Positions 1-7,663 of a stretch of DNA of 25,267 bases are shown one piece after another; the stretch's first letter is position 1; each line of letters starts with the position of its first letter. Source of the stretch: JBGSWE01 sp049292975 (lineage in GTDB: Bacteria; Patescibacteriota; Saccharimonadia; Saccharimonadales; JACDBH01). Made by a program: the position numbers and the translations under genes. The stretch spans positions 1 through 25,267 of the forward strand of contig JBATRZ010000061.1 in assembly GCA_049292975.1 (NCBI GenBank), in the 5' to 3' direction. The notes beneath the pieces were generated by a model. That model ran no database searches. It was not told the DNA's origin and worked only from the letters and a program-made list of their open reading frames with translations.

Positions 1-1718
1 TGGTGGGCTCGTCTTCATCCCTTGGTGCCAAACTGGCGGTAGTCAATACTAGCGACCAAGAGGCACTGCTGATACGCGCCAACTCCACCCAAAGCAACAA
101 CCAGCCTATTATTAAGGTAGAAACCTCTGGCGGCACCGAATTGTTCCGGCTGCACAGCGCCGGCGGAGCCGACAACTTGTTCTTTGGCCGCAACGCCGGT
201 AACTCCATTGCCGGTGGCACGAAGAACATTGCTATCGGTGCCACGGCTGGTGATTCATTGACGAGCGGCTACGATAACATCCTGATGGGTACCAACGCCG
301 GCACCGCAATTAACACCGGTTACAACAATATCTTACTGGGTACCGATGCCGGCGCGGCATTAACCAGTGCTTCTGACAATGTCGCCATCGGTTATAGTAG
401 CCAAGCATACGGCAACGCAAATTACAACGTTTCGGTGGGTGCCAGCACGCTTGCAAATGTAAGCCTGAGCGGTAGCTATAATTCGGCCTTGGGATATTCT
501 GCCCTCCAGGCAAATACCAGCGGCCAATACAACGCTGGCGTCGGCTATGAGTCACTCCTAGGCAATACGACCGGTAGCTACAACTCGGCGCTTGGAACCG
601 GCTCCTTATCTACCAATCAGACCGGTGCGAATAATACGGCCCTCGGTTCTGCTGCTCTCGGTTTGAACGTCAGTGGTAATGATAACACCGCCGTCGGCTA
701 CAACGCCGGACTTTATTCAACCGGTGCCGGCAATATCTTCCTTGGCTCCCAGGCTGGCGACAATTTGACCAGCGGCGATAACAACATTATCCTTGGCACT
801 AATATCGACTTTGCCTCTGCCACCGGCTCCAATCAGCTCAACATCGCAGGGCTGCTAACCAGCACCAACTACACTAGCGGCAACCTGGTCATCGGTACCA
901 GCAATACCACCGGCCAGCTGCTGGTACTAGACACCAAGACTGGCGCTGGCGACCCAACTGGTGTAAACGGCGGCATGTACTACAACAGCAACTCGGGCAT
1001 AATCCGGTGTTATGAAGCCGGAACCTGGAAGAACTGCGATACCGCCTCTGGTTCTTCGCTGCGCTCGCTCAAGAGTAACATCAGCCAATTGGATATGGGC
1101 CTGGAAACCGTCAGGAGCCTGCAAGCAGTCCAGTACAACTGGATAGATAACGGCCGGGCTGATATTGGCTTTATTGCTGAGGATGTGGCAGCGATAGATT
1201 CGCGCCTGGCCGCCTACAACGGCTACGGCCAGCTGACCGGCGTAAACTATCTGCATATGTCGGCAGTATTGACCATGGCTATCCAAGAGCTGGACCTTAA
1301 GGTTACGTCGCTAGAAACCCGGTTGGTAGCAGTAGAGCAGGGTAAGTTTGCGGGTGATATCCGCGTAGGCGGCAAGATAATCACTGCCGGCAACCGGCCT
1401 GCTGTCCTGGCTGCCTCGGCCGTTGCCAACAACGCGGCGGTTAGTGTAAACGGCACCGATGTGGCCGGCAGCATAGCACTGCAGACAGGCAACATAACCC
1501 CTGGGGACATGACCATCAAGATCACCTTTAACGCACCTTACGCCAGCGGTACGCCTATAGCCACCCTAAGCCCGGTCGGCAGCCTTAGCGCGGGCACGGG
1601 TGCCTACATTGTTTCTATCAATGCTAACGAAATGGTTATTGGCTTCATTAACCCGCCCGCAAATAACCAGGCCTATACTTTCAACTATCATATTATCCAG
1701 GCCATCGCCAACAATTAA
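1..1718 (+). CDS. Surface/fibre-like protein with 17-residue glycine repeats and S74 chaperone domain (5' truncated)
   Basis: The reading frame is open at the window edge (first complete codon at position 3), so this is the C-terminal 571 residues of a longer protein. Residues about 58-265 hold some 13 units of about 17 residues with the pattern N-[ST/x]-A-[LIV]-G, like YadA-head or phage-fibre repeats. Residues about 320-346 carry a G-M-Y-Y-N...C...W-x-N-C module with two cysteines. Residues about 351-433 match the peptidase S74 intramolecular chaperone of endosialidases: S352 and K357 have the Ser-x4-Lys spacing of the catalytic dyad, followed by the LETVRSLQAVQYNW and DIGFIAEDV motifs, although the usual SD is SL here. 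A short coiled coil (about 425-447) and a beta-rich tail of about 120 residues follow. The family trimerises and self-cleaves in phage fibres; a surface adhesin is the likely role here. Domain call is firm, biological role is inferred. Confidence 0.8.
   Translation, partial: VGSSSSLGAKLAVVNTSDQEALLIRANSTQSNNQPIIKVETSGGTELFRLHSAGGADNLFFGRNAGNSIAGGTKNIAIGATAGDSLTSGYDNILMGTNAGTAINTGYNNILLGTDAGAALTSASDNVAIGYSSQAYGNANYNVSVGASTLANVSLSGSYNSALGYSALQANTSGQYNAGVGYESLLGNTTGSYNSALGTGSLSTNQTGANNTALGSAALGLNVSGNDNTAVGYNAGLYSTGAGNIFLGSQAGDNLTSGDNNIILGTNIDFASATGSNQLNIAGLLTSTNYTSGNLVIGTSNTTGQLLVLDTKTGAGDPTGVNGGMYYNSNSGIIRCYEAGTWKNCDTASGSSLRSLKSNISQLDMGLETVRSLQAVQYNWIDNGRADIGFIAEDVAAIDSRLAAYNGYGQLTGVNYLHMSAVLTMAIQELDLKVTSLETRLVAVEQGKFAGDIRVGGKIITAGNRPAVLAASAVANNAAVSVNGTDVAGSIALQTGNITPGDMTIKITFNAPYASGTPIATLSPVGSLSAGTGAYIVSINANEMVIGFINPPANNQAYTFNYHIIQAIANN
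174..797 (+). repeat. Array of 17-residue coding repeats
   Basis: The glycine closing each N-x-[AIL]-x-G unit falls at residues 79, 96, 113, 130, 146, 164, 181, 198, 215, 232, 248 and 265, a period of 16-18 and nearly always 17. The regularity suggests a beta-solenoid or trimeric beta-roll stalk. Codons differ between units, so this is an old array and not a recent tandem duplication. Confidence 0.8.
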
Positions 1719-1888
1719 GCTTGTCTATGGCAAAGCGCTTAGCCTGCGGCGTACAAACGCTGTTACTTACCGGCGGCACTGAATGGCCGTTTTGGCAGGC
1801 AGGGCGTGCCGGCATAACTAAACAAGTACGTTTTTGGGCTTATATATGATAGGCTTAAAGTAGATTTGCGGGGTTAATACAGATTAGA

Positions 1889-2644
1889 ATGAGTTTGACG
1901 GTTGCTATATTGAACCAAAAGGGCGGGGTAGGCAAAACTACCACGGCCGTAAACCTGGGCAGCTATCTTGCTAAGGCGGGCAAGCGCGTTCTGCTGGTGG
2001 ATTTGGATCCCCAGGGCAATGCGACCAGCGGCCTGGGCATCAATAAACACACCCTAAACGAAACAATGTACGACGCGCTGTTTAATCACGAAGCCGCCCC
2101 AACCATCGTCCAGCATACGGAATTTTACGGTTTGCAGGTTCTGCCTGCCAATACTAACCTGGCAGGCGCCGAAGTGCAGTTGGTCAGCGCGCTTCAGCGG
2201 GAATTGCAGCTGCGCCAGGTGCTGGAGCAATTTGATCATGATTACATACTGATAGATTGCCCGCCGTCGCTTGGACTGCTGACAATCAACGCGCTCTCGG
2301 CCGCCGACTACGTGCTGATACCGGTGCAAACCGAATACTACGCATTAGAGGGCCTGAGCCAGCTGCTTAACGTGATAGAAAGGGTAAAGGCGGCCATAAA
2401 TCCGGACCTGTCTATACTGGGCGTTGTCATGACCATGTATGATGCGCGCAATAGCCTGAGCGAACAGGTTAAGGCCGAACTGGCCAAGCACTTTGGCGGC
2501 AAATTATTCAAGACGATAATCCCGCGCAATGTACGCCTGGCAGAGGCGCCAAGCTTTGGTAAGCCGATAGGCGAGCATGACAAATGGTCTAAGGGGGCTA
2601 GGGCTTATAAAGCACTCGCAAAAGAGGTAATGCAACGTGTCTAG
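1889..2644 (+). CDS. parA: Chromosome-partitioning ATPase ParA/Soj
   Basis: A 251-residue MinD/ParA-family ATPase, the usual length for Soj. The deviant Walker A motif KGGVGKTT spans residues 11-18, with signature lysine K11 and P-loop lysine K16. DLDPQGNATSGLG follows at about residue 38, and the switch II motif DCPPSLGLLTINAL at about residue 123. The family binds DNA non-specifically when ATP-bound and is stimulated by ParB to move the origin region. parB lies 153 bp downstream on the same strand. No Shine-Dalgarno sequence precedes the ATG; TAATAC ends 8 nt before it, so a leaderless mRNA is possible but weakly supported. An alternative -10 (TATGAT, 1845-1850) would give a leader of about 30 nt. 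The identification is certain; promoter assignment is not. Confidence 0.96.
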   Translation: MSLTVAILNQKGGVGKTTTAVNLGSYLAKAGKRVLLVDLDPQGNATSGLGINKHTLNETMYDALFNHEAAPTIVQHTEFYGLQVLPANTNLAGAEVQLVSALQRELQLRQVLEQFDHDYILIDCPPSLGLLTINALSAADYVLIPVQTEYYALEGLSQLLNVIERVKAAINPDLSILGVVMTMYDARNSLSEQVKAELAKHFGGKLFKTIIPRNVRLAEAPSFGKPIGEHDKWSKGARAYKALAKEVMQRV

Positions 2645-2683
2645 AGCTTATCTGCCATATCTCTTTTTACTGCAAACTTCATC

Positions 2684-2750
2684 TGACGCGTCACACATTT
2701 GTTTTAGTTTGCAACATACCAAAGGGTATGTTTTGTCACAGAAACAAATG
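2684..2750. repeat. Palindromic block between parA and parB
   Basis: TGACGCGTCA at 2684-2693 is a perfect 10-bp palindrome. Immediately after it, CATTTGTTT (2696-2704) pairs with AAACAAATG (2742-2750), and nested inside AACATACC (2713-2720) pairs with GGTATGTT (2725-2732) around an AAAG loop. The two helices are separated by internal loops of 8 and 9 nt. There is no U-tract, so it is a poor intrinsic terminator. It could be a protein-binding site or an RNA element in the parB leader. It does not match the parS consensus. Confidence 0.6.
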
Positions 2751-2784
2751 GGTAACATCGCCAGAATGAAATCATCTAAAACAA

Positions 2785-2791
2785 AAGGAGG
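2785..2791 (+). promoter_or_regulatory. Ribosome-binding site of parB
   Basis: AAGGAGG with a 6-nt spacer to the ATG at 2798. This is the best Shine-Dalgarno match in the window, contrasts with the SD-less start of parA, and fixes the parB start. Confidence 0.85.
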
Positions 2792-2797
2792 TAGCAG

Positions 2798-3676
2798 ATG
2801 AGCTCTAAAAAGCCAACGGGACTGGGCAAAGGCTTTGATGCCCTCATGCCCCAAAATCTAGAAAACTTGCTGGTTGAAAAGAGTAAAGACCGAGTACAAA
2901 ATGTGTTCATTCGGGACATTTCACCCAATCCTGGCCAGCCCCGCCGCAGCTTTGACGAGGTGACGCTTAAAGAGCTTGCAGACTCCATAAAACAGTACGG
3001 CGTGCTGCAGCCGCTGCTTATAAGCCCCAAAGGCAACGACAAATATCAGATAATTGCCGGTGAACGCCGCTGGCGGGCTGCTAGCCTGGCCGGCCTGGAT
3101 AAAGTGCCGGTAGTTATACGTACCAGCGAGGAGTTGGAACAGCTGGAAATGGCGTTGGTTGAGAATATCCAGCGCGTAGATCTGGCACCGCTTGAACAAG
3201 CCGTGTCCATACAGCGTTTGCACGAACTGTTCCATATCAGTATCGATGATATATCCAGGCGTTTGGGTAAAGCGCCGTCTACCATCACTAACATAGTCCG
3301 CTTATTGCAGCTGCCGCCGGCAGCCCAGGAAGCGCTGCAGAGCCAGCGTATTAGCGAGGGTCACGCCCGCTCGATCCTTGCACTTAAGGAACTGCCCGAA
3401 CAGCAGGAACAACTGCTGCTGCTCATCCAAAGGCACGGCTGGTCGGTGCGCCAGGCAGAGCAGTTTGTGGTGGCTGCCAAGAGCGGTGCCGGTAATGCCG
3501 AAAAGGCTCAGAAACGCACGGCTGCCACGACGCCGGAAACTAAGCAGCTGTCCAAGGTGCTAAAGCACCCGGTTAGTGTCAGCCACATGGCGCAGGGCGG
3601 GCGGTTGATTATACGGTTTAAGACCGATGATGATCTGGACGATCTGATTAAATTACTGGGCTCTGTAAAAAGCTAA
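2798..3676 (+). CDS. parB: Chromosome-partitioning protein ParB/Spo0J
   Basis: A 292-residue ParB/Spo0J/Noc-family protein. The N-terminal domain starts near residue 43 (NPGQPRRSFDE...LADSI..YGVLQPL) and contains the CTP-binding boxes GERRWRA (about 87-93) and ENIQRVDL (about 124-131). A central helix-turn-helix (about 150-190, containing GKAPSTITNIVRLLQLP) reads parS in the family. The C-terminal part (about 240-292), ending DDDLDDLIKLLG, is the likely dimerisation region. In the family, CTP-bound ParB clamps load at parS and slide on DNA, stimulating ParA. The gene follows parA with its own strong RBS. No full parS (TGTTTCACGTGAAACA) was seen in the window. Identification is firm. Confidence 0.95.
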   Translation: MSSKKPTGLGKGFDALMPQNLENLLVEKSKDRVQNVFIRDISPNPGQPRRSFDEVTLKELADSIKQYGVLQPLLISPKGNDKYQIIAGERRWRAASLAGLDKVPVVIRTSEELEQLEMALVENIQRVDLAPLEQAVSIQRLHELFHISIDDISRRLGKAPSTITNIVRLLQLPPAAQEALQSQRISEGHARSILALKELPEQQEQLLLLIQRHGWSVRQAEQFVVAAKSGAGNAEKAQKRTAATTPETKQLSKVLKHPVSVSHMAQGGRLIIRFKTDDDLDDLIKLLGSVKS

Positions 3677-3681
3677 ATGTA

Positions 3682-3740
3682 TTTGCTCTTCTTTAGATAA
3701 AGAAGCAAATCCATACTTTTCTGTATGACAGAAAAGTATG
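3682..3740. repeat. Two hairpins just downstream of parB
   Basis: TTTGCTCTTCTTTA and TAAAGAAGCAAA (within 3681-3710) form an imperfect stem with a 2-nt bulge. CATACTTTTCTGT (3712-3724) then pairs perfectly over 13 bp with ACAGAAAAGTATG (3728-3740) around a 3-nt loop. Neither has a clear U-tract. They may act as the parB transcript end, but the perfect 13-bp arms also fit a mobile palindromic repeat. Confidence 0.6.
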
Positions 3741-3772
3741 CAAAAGAGCTCGCGCCCACCAAAAACACGATT

Positions 3773-3899
3773 GAAACACGGCAAGCAATACCGCGCCATA
3801 AGAACGACCACAAGGGTTCGCCCTAAATTTCCATACTGATTTAGGTAGGAAATTCAGGGTTGGCTTATGGCTTGATCCGGCATTGCTTGCCCGTGTTTC
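3773..3899. repeat. Large nested inverted repeat (about 127 bp)
   Basis: The outer arms GAAACACGG-CAAGCAAT...CCATAAG (from 3773) and CTTATGG...ATTGCTTGCCCGTGTTTC (ending 3899) are complementary over about 30 positions with small gaps. Inside, CCCTAAATTTCC pairs with GGAAATTCAGGG with one mismatch. The region has no credible ORF. The outer ends carry TGAAACA (3772-3778) and TGTTTCA (3894-3900), which resemble parS half-sites but face away from each other. Confidence 0.6.
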
Positions 3900-3901
3900 A
3901 T

Positions 3902-4030
3902 CGGATTTGTGGCGGAATGCGCACTAAATGCAGAAGCCGCTGGCAAGCCAGCGGCACTATTAAAAATAAGCGGCACTCCCGGGCCGCATCCATGGGCTTA
4001 AAGCCGGCATTCCGCAGTGCCGCTGATCCG
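3902..4030. repeat. Second large nested inverted repeat
   Basis: CGGAT (3902-3906) matches ATCCG (4026-4030), GCGGAATGC (3912-3920) matches GCATTCCGC (4007-4015), and a compact perfect stem GCCGCTGG (3936-3943)/CCAGCGGC (3948-3955) with loop CAAG lies inside. A 70-codon frame at 3860-4072 crosses both inverted repeats but shows no protein-like features. With the preceding element this gives the 600-bp gap after parB a high density of secondary structure. Confidence 0.55.
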
Positions 4031-4185
4031 GGTGTTGGTCAAACGCACAATTATTGCTGGACACGTGTTTAAGCCCTTATTCTGCCTCTAAAAAAATAAA
4101 AAGAAGAAGGGTGAGTTGTGTCCAAGCATTGTGCTGTTTGACAACAAGCCGGGTCACGGGCGCTGTGGGCCGGTCAGTTTTTTGG

Positions 4186-4238
4186 CTTCTTTTTTGCTGA
4201 CCCAAAAAAGAAGTGACTTGGTTCTTCGTCTGAAGAAC
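4186..4238. terminator. Possible bidirectional terminator region between parB and lepB
   Basis: CTTCTTTTTTG (4186-4196) pairs perfectly with CAAAAAAGAAG (4203-4213) around CTGACC. An upstream TTTTTTGG (4178-4185) can compete for the same A-tract. GTTCTTC (4221-4227)/GAAGAAC (4232-4238) forms a second small stem. These lie between convergent parB and lepB. The stems are A/T-rich, so terminator function is uncertain. Confidence 0.4.
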
Positions 4239-4274
4239 TTCAAATTAGATTTGCTTATTTATCCCAAAGAATAA

Positions 4275-4943
4275 CTAAAAGCGCCTGGCTTCGCTAAGCG
4301 GCAAAATACGTACAGATAGCGTGCCGACAATATCATGGGCAGGAATAGCGCCAAAGGTGCGTGAATCAAGCGAATTATCGCGGTTATCGCCCACCACAAA
4401 GACCTCGCCCGCGCCCACCCGTATATCTACTTTGCCATCGGTTGATCCGGTAATTTTCTTGCCGTAATCAAGCGCTTTATCTGGCTCAAAACCATTTGGA
4501 TTGGCATCGTTAAAAACAGTCATAATGCCGTCATTCACCACCACACGCTCGCCGGGCAGGCCAATGACGCGCTTGATGAGCTGCTTTTCTTTGTCGGTAT
4601 TGAAGTTATACATGCCTTGTTTGACGAACACCACGACAGTACCGCGCTGCGGGATGTAATCGCTCTTGGTTATGCGTGCCCAGGTGCGGCTGGCCTTCCA
4701 GATGATAAGGCGGTCCTGAGTGTTGAGGGTTGGGTTCATGCTGGGGCCATCGACTTCATAAGATTGGAACACAAAGGCCGTAATGGCCAGTGCCAACAGC
4801 GGTGCTATCAGCAGGATGACGATGGTGCCAAGAACGCTCTTCAGGCCCTCGCGGTCGTGCCTGTCTTTGTGCGGCGCGGCAGGCGGCAAAACTGAGCCAG
4901 TTGCAGGGGCTGGCTGGCTGGCGGGGGTGTAGGTTGGCTGCAT
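4275..4943 (-). CDS. lepB: Signal peptidase I
   Basis: A 222-residue type I signal peptidase. A proline-rich cytosolic N-terminus (1-33) is followed by one membrane segment (about 36-60). Catalytic Ser68 lies in DGPSMNPTL, and general base Lys124 lies in LIKRVIGLPGE. GDNRDNSLDSRTFG (185-198) is the conserved box E. The enzyme cleaves signal peptides on the outer face of the cytoplasmic membrane and would process the exported proteins encoded nearby. It is transcribed divergently from the LCP gene. No Shine-Dalgarno is seen; TATAGT lies 12 nt upstream of the ATG on the minus strand. All catalytic residues are present, so it should be active. Confidence 0.95.
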   Translation of the reverse strand: MQPTYTPASQPAPATGSVLPPAAPHKDRHDREGLKSVLGTIVILLIAPLLALAITAFVFQSYEVDGPSMNPTLNTQDRLIIWKASRTWARITKSDYIPQRGTVVVFVKQGMYNFNTDKEKQLIKRVIGLPGERVVVNDGIMTVFNDANPNGFEPDKALDYGKKITGSTDGKVDIRVGAGEVFVVGDNRDNSLDSRTFGAIPAHDIVGTLSVRILPLSEARRF

Positions 4944-5103
4944 AATCGATTACTAACTATAACTGAAAAAGACCGCAGACAAAACTGGCCCTTGAATCAG
5001 CTTAGAGAGAGGGCATCCCAAGCTGGTTCTCAGTATAACGGCGTACGATTTTTGGGTGGGCAGAAAGGGCCGTTATCCAGATAAAGCTCCCATCCATAAG
5101 CGG

Positions 5104-5132
5104 TTTACTGGGCGCCTGCAAACAGGTATACT
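5104..5132 (+). promoter_or_regulatory. Promoter of the LCP gene
   Basis: TTTACT (5104-5109), a 17-nt spacer and TATACT (5127-5132) form a sigma-70-type promoter. The ATG lies 17 nt beyond the -10, so the leader is only about 10 nt. Confidence 0.6.
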
Positions 5133-5149
5133 GGACAGGTTATTTAGTC

Positions 5150-6874
5150 ATGGATAATTTTAGAAACAAAAGACGGCCGCAAAACGGTTCGATAGATGGG
5201 TTCATAAGTCATAGGCAACCTGGGCGGCAGGGGAGCCCTGATCTGCGTGCCTTTGACCAGTATTACCGCCCGCCGGCGGCGGCCAGGCCGCCGGTGCGGC
5301 CATTAAAAGCAGACTCATTCAGGGGTGTAGACGGCTTTTCGCCAGGCGTCCAACCAGCTATCCAGAATCCTGCCGCCCACAACAAGCCGGCGGAATTTAC
5401 GCTTAATTTCGATGAACCCCAGCGCGAGACAAGACGCCCGCAATTCGAGGAGGCAGAAAAGCCCAAGCGCCGGCTGTTTAGGCGCAAGAAGCACGCCGGC
5501 AGGCATGCCAAAAGCCACAGCAAGCGCCGTTTGGGCTTGAAGTTTGGTGCAGGCTTGGCCGCACTGATTATCCTGATTACTGCCGGCATCGGCCTGAGGG
5601 CTTTTCTGGCGGGCCGCAATATATTTAAGGGCGGCGGCAACTCAGCCATCTTAAACAACCAGGACGTTGATCCGGCCCAGCTGAAGGGCGAAGGCGACGG
5701 CCGCGTTAATATATTGCTGTTAGGCAAGGGCGGCGCCGAACAAGCCAGCGGGCCTGACCTGACAGACACCATCATCGTTGCCAGCATCGATCCGATTGCC
5801 AAAGAGGCGGCGCTGCTGAGTATCCCGCGCGATTTCTGGGTCAAGACATCCGGCGGCTACCAATCTAAAATTAACGAAGTTTACGCCAACGCCAAAAACG
5901 CCGCCCTGGACAAGTATCCATACAAAGAACGCGCGTCCGGCCAGGCCAAGACGGCTGCCGAGAAGTCCGGCGTAGACGCCCTTAAGAAGGTGGTCAGCGA
6001 TTCGATGGGCGTACCAATCCACTATTACGCCATGATTGACTTTGCCGGCTTCAAAAAGGCAATTGACACCGTAGGCGGCATCGATATAAACGTTAGCGAG
6101 GATATGGCTGTTAAGGAGACGATGTGGATCAATGGCCGCAACTACGCACTCAACGTACCCGCCGGACAGGCGCACTTTGATGGCACGCGCGCCCTGGCGT
6201 TCTCGCGCTCGCGCAAAACTAGCGCCAAGGGCGACTTTGCCCGTTCGGAGCGCCAGCGTGCAGTAATCTTAGGCCTAAAGGACAAGGTGCTTAGCACCGG
6301 TACGCTGGCCAACCCGCTTAAGATTAACCAGCTTATCAGCGACTTCGGCGATCAAGTTTCGACTGACTTCAGCGTCAATGAGATACTGCGCGTTTATGAC
6401 TTGGCCAAAGAGATACCGGGTGACAAAGTGGTGTCTGTGGGCTTGGATGAACTAGTGGCGGGCGACCAGATAAACGGCCTGTCAGTGCAGGTGCCCAAGG
6501 CAGGCGTTTTTGACTTTAGCGAAATTCAAAACTATGTGCGCAATATAATGCGTGATGCCTTCCTGAAGAAAGAAAATGCCAAAATCATGATTCTGAACGG
6601 CACCGGCACAGCCGGCCTGGCTACCAAGACCAGCAAAGAGCTTAAATCATACGGCTACAACATTTTGTCTGTAGGCGATGCGCCCACCAAGAATTACACC
6701 AGTACCGTGCTGGTAGATTTGCGCGGCGGCAAGAACAAATACACCCAGAGCTATCTGGAAAAGCGCCTTGGCGTCAAGGCGGCCAGCCGCCTGCCCGATG
6801 CTTCGATTAACGCATCTGCCGCTGATTTTGTTATTATTATAGGCAGCAATGAGACGAGCCGTAGCCAAAATTAA
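5150..6874 (+). CDS. LytR-CpsA-Psr (LCP) family envelope protein with LytR_C domain
   Basis: A 574-residue protein. The first 127 residues are cytosolic, disordered and end in a strongly basic stretch (about 104-127); one transmembrane helix spans about 129-150. The LCP domain occupies about 185-375: NILLLGKGG, DLTDTIIVASIDP (D203, D206), SIPRDFW (R227, D228), the substrate-binding region MIDFAGFKKAIDTVGGIDI, and DFARSERQR (362-370). A LytR_C domain follows at about 476-566 (KIMILNGTGTAGLATKTS). LCP enzymes transfer polyprenyl-phosphate-linked glycopolymers to cell-wall peptidoglycan on the outer face of the membrane. UppS, encoded at 17.5 kb, could supply the lipid carrier. The reading frame overlaps the next gene by 26 nt. 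The acceptor and polymer here are unknown. Confidence 0.92.
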   Translation: MDNFRNKRRPQNGSIDGFISHRQPGRQGSPDLRAFDQYYRPPAAARPPVRPLKADSFRGVDGFSPGVQPAIQNPAAHNKPAEFTLNFDEPQRETRRPQFEEAEKPKRRLFRRKKHAGRHAKSHSKRRLGLKFGAGLAALIILITAGIGLRAFLAGRNIFKGGGNSAILNNQDVDPAQLKGEGDGRVNILLLGKGGAEQASGPDLTDTIIVASIDPIAKEAALLSIPRDFWVKTSGGYQSKINEVYANAKNAALDKYPYKERASGQAKTAAEKSGVDALKKVVSDSMGVPIHYYAMIDFAGFKKAIDTVGGIDINVSEDMAVKETMWINGRNYALNVPAGQAHFDGTRALAFSRSRKTSAKGDFARSERQRAVILGLKDKVLSTGTLANPLKINQLISDFGDQVSTDFSVNEILRVYDLAKEIPGDKVVSVGLDELVAGDQINGLSVQVPKAGVFDFSEIQNYVRNIMRDAFLKKENAKIMILNGTGTAGLATKTSKELKSYGYNILSVGDAPTKNYTSTVLVDLRGGKNKYTQSYLEKRLGVKAASRLPDASINASAADFVIIIGSNETSRSQN

Positions 6875-7598
6875 GCCCAAAGCTGGGTTTAGCAAGTTTG
6901 TGCACTGGGCCTTGGTGCTGGTGCTGCCAATGCTGGTGTTTATCTTCGTGCGCTGGAACATCCTGCCGCTGGCCTACCTGGTGGTACTGCTCAGCAAGTG
7001 GCGCATGTTTGCAGTGCGCCCGCGCCACTGGCCGGCTAACATACGCGCCAATGCCATAGATATCATCGTTGGCCTGTCATTTGTCGTCTTTATGGCGCAG
7101 GCTCCTACCCAGGCATGGCAGCTGGTCTGGCTGCTCGGTTATGAGATATGGCTGCTCAGCGTCAAGCCGCGTTCTGATATGTTTTGGATAGCTATTCAGG
7201 CTGGACTGGGGCAGTTCCTGGGCCTGACGGCGCTGTACCTGCTGTGGGGCCAGTCTTCGCTGCTACTGCTGGTAATCGCCTCGTGGTGTATCTGCTACCT
7301 GGCGGCCCGCCATTTTTTCAGCAGTTTCGACGAGCCGCTTAACAGCATGTTGTCGCACATCTGGGGCTATGTGGGCGCTGCCTTGACCTGGGTGTTAGGA
7401 CACTGGCTGTTATATTACGGTTTCCTGGCCCAGCCGGTCTTGCTCCTGTCGCTCATCGGCTACAGCTTGGCAACCATGTACTACCTGGAGAACAATGACA
7501 AGCTGTCTGCGCTGGTGCGCAGGGAGATCCTGCTTATCATGAGCGCCATTATCCTGGTTATCATCCTGTTCTCCGACTGGGGAGACAAGGCGGTATAA
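6849..7598 (+). CDS. Conserved-looking polytopic membrane protein, function unknown
   Basis: A 249-residue very hydrophobic protein. It has a short basic N-terminus (MRRAVAKIKPK) and about eight predicted transmembrane helices between residues 18 and 244, separated by short loops. Charged loops are few (about 50-63, 105-108, 152-160, 211-224). Tryptophan is abundant. No catalytic motif or known family signature was recognised. It starts inside the LCP gene (26-nt overlap, +1 frame), which implies translational coupling and a role in the same envelope process. It could be a partner of the LCP protein or an uncharacterised CPR-specific membrane protein; the sequence alone does not decide. Confidence 0.8.
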   Translation: MRRAVAKIKPKAGFSKFVHWALVLVLPMLVFIFVRWNILPLAYLVVLLSKWRMFAVRPRHWPANIRANAIDIIVGLSFVVFMAQAPTQAWQLVWLLGYEIWLLSVKPRSDMFWIAIQAGLGQFLGLTALYLLWGQSSLLLLVIASWCICYLAARHFFSSFDEPLNSMLSHIWGYVGAALTWVLGHWLLYYGFLAQPVLLLSLIGYSLATMYYLENNDKLSALVRREILLIMSAIILVIILFSDWGDKAV

Positions 7599-7663
7599 GG
7601 TATTCCTCAGCAAAAAGGGGTAAGCTGGAACGTACATAAGCACTAAAGTTAAAAGAGCAGGCA

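Noticed and set aside
1..1718. Prophage
   Set aside because: The S74 domain and repeats are fibre-like, but no capsid, terminase, portal, integrase or lysis gene is present; the neighbours are chromosomal parA-parB.
3772..3900. parS centromere site
   Set aside because: TGAAACA and TGTTTCA are present but 115 nt apart and facing outward; no 16-bp parS palindrome was found in the window.
3860..4072. 70-codon ORF in the parB-lepB gap
   Set aside because: It runs through two large inverted repeats, has a low-complexity basic composition, no RBS and no family likeness.
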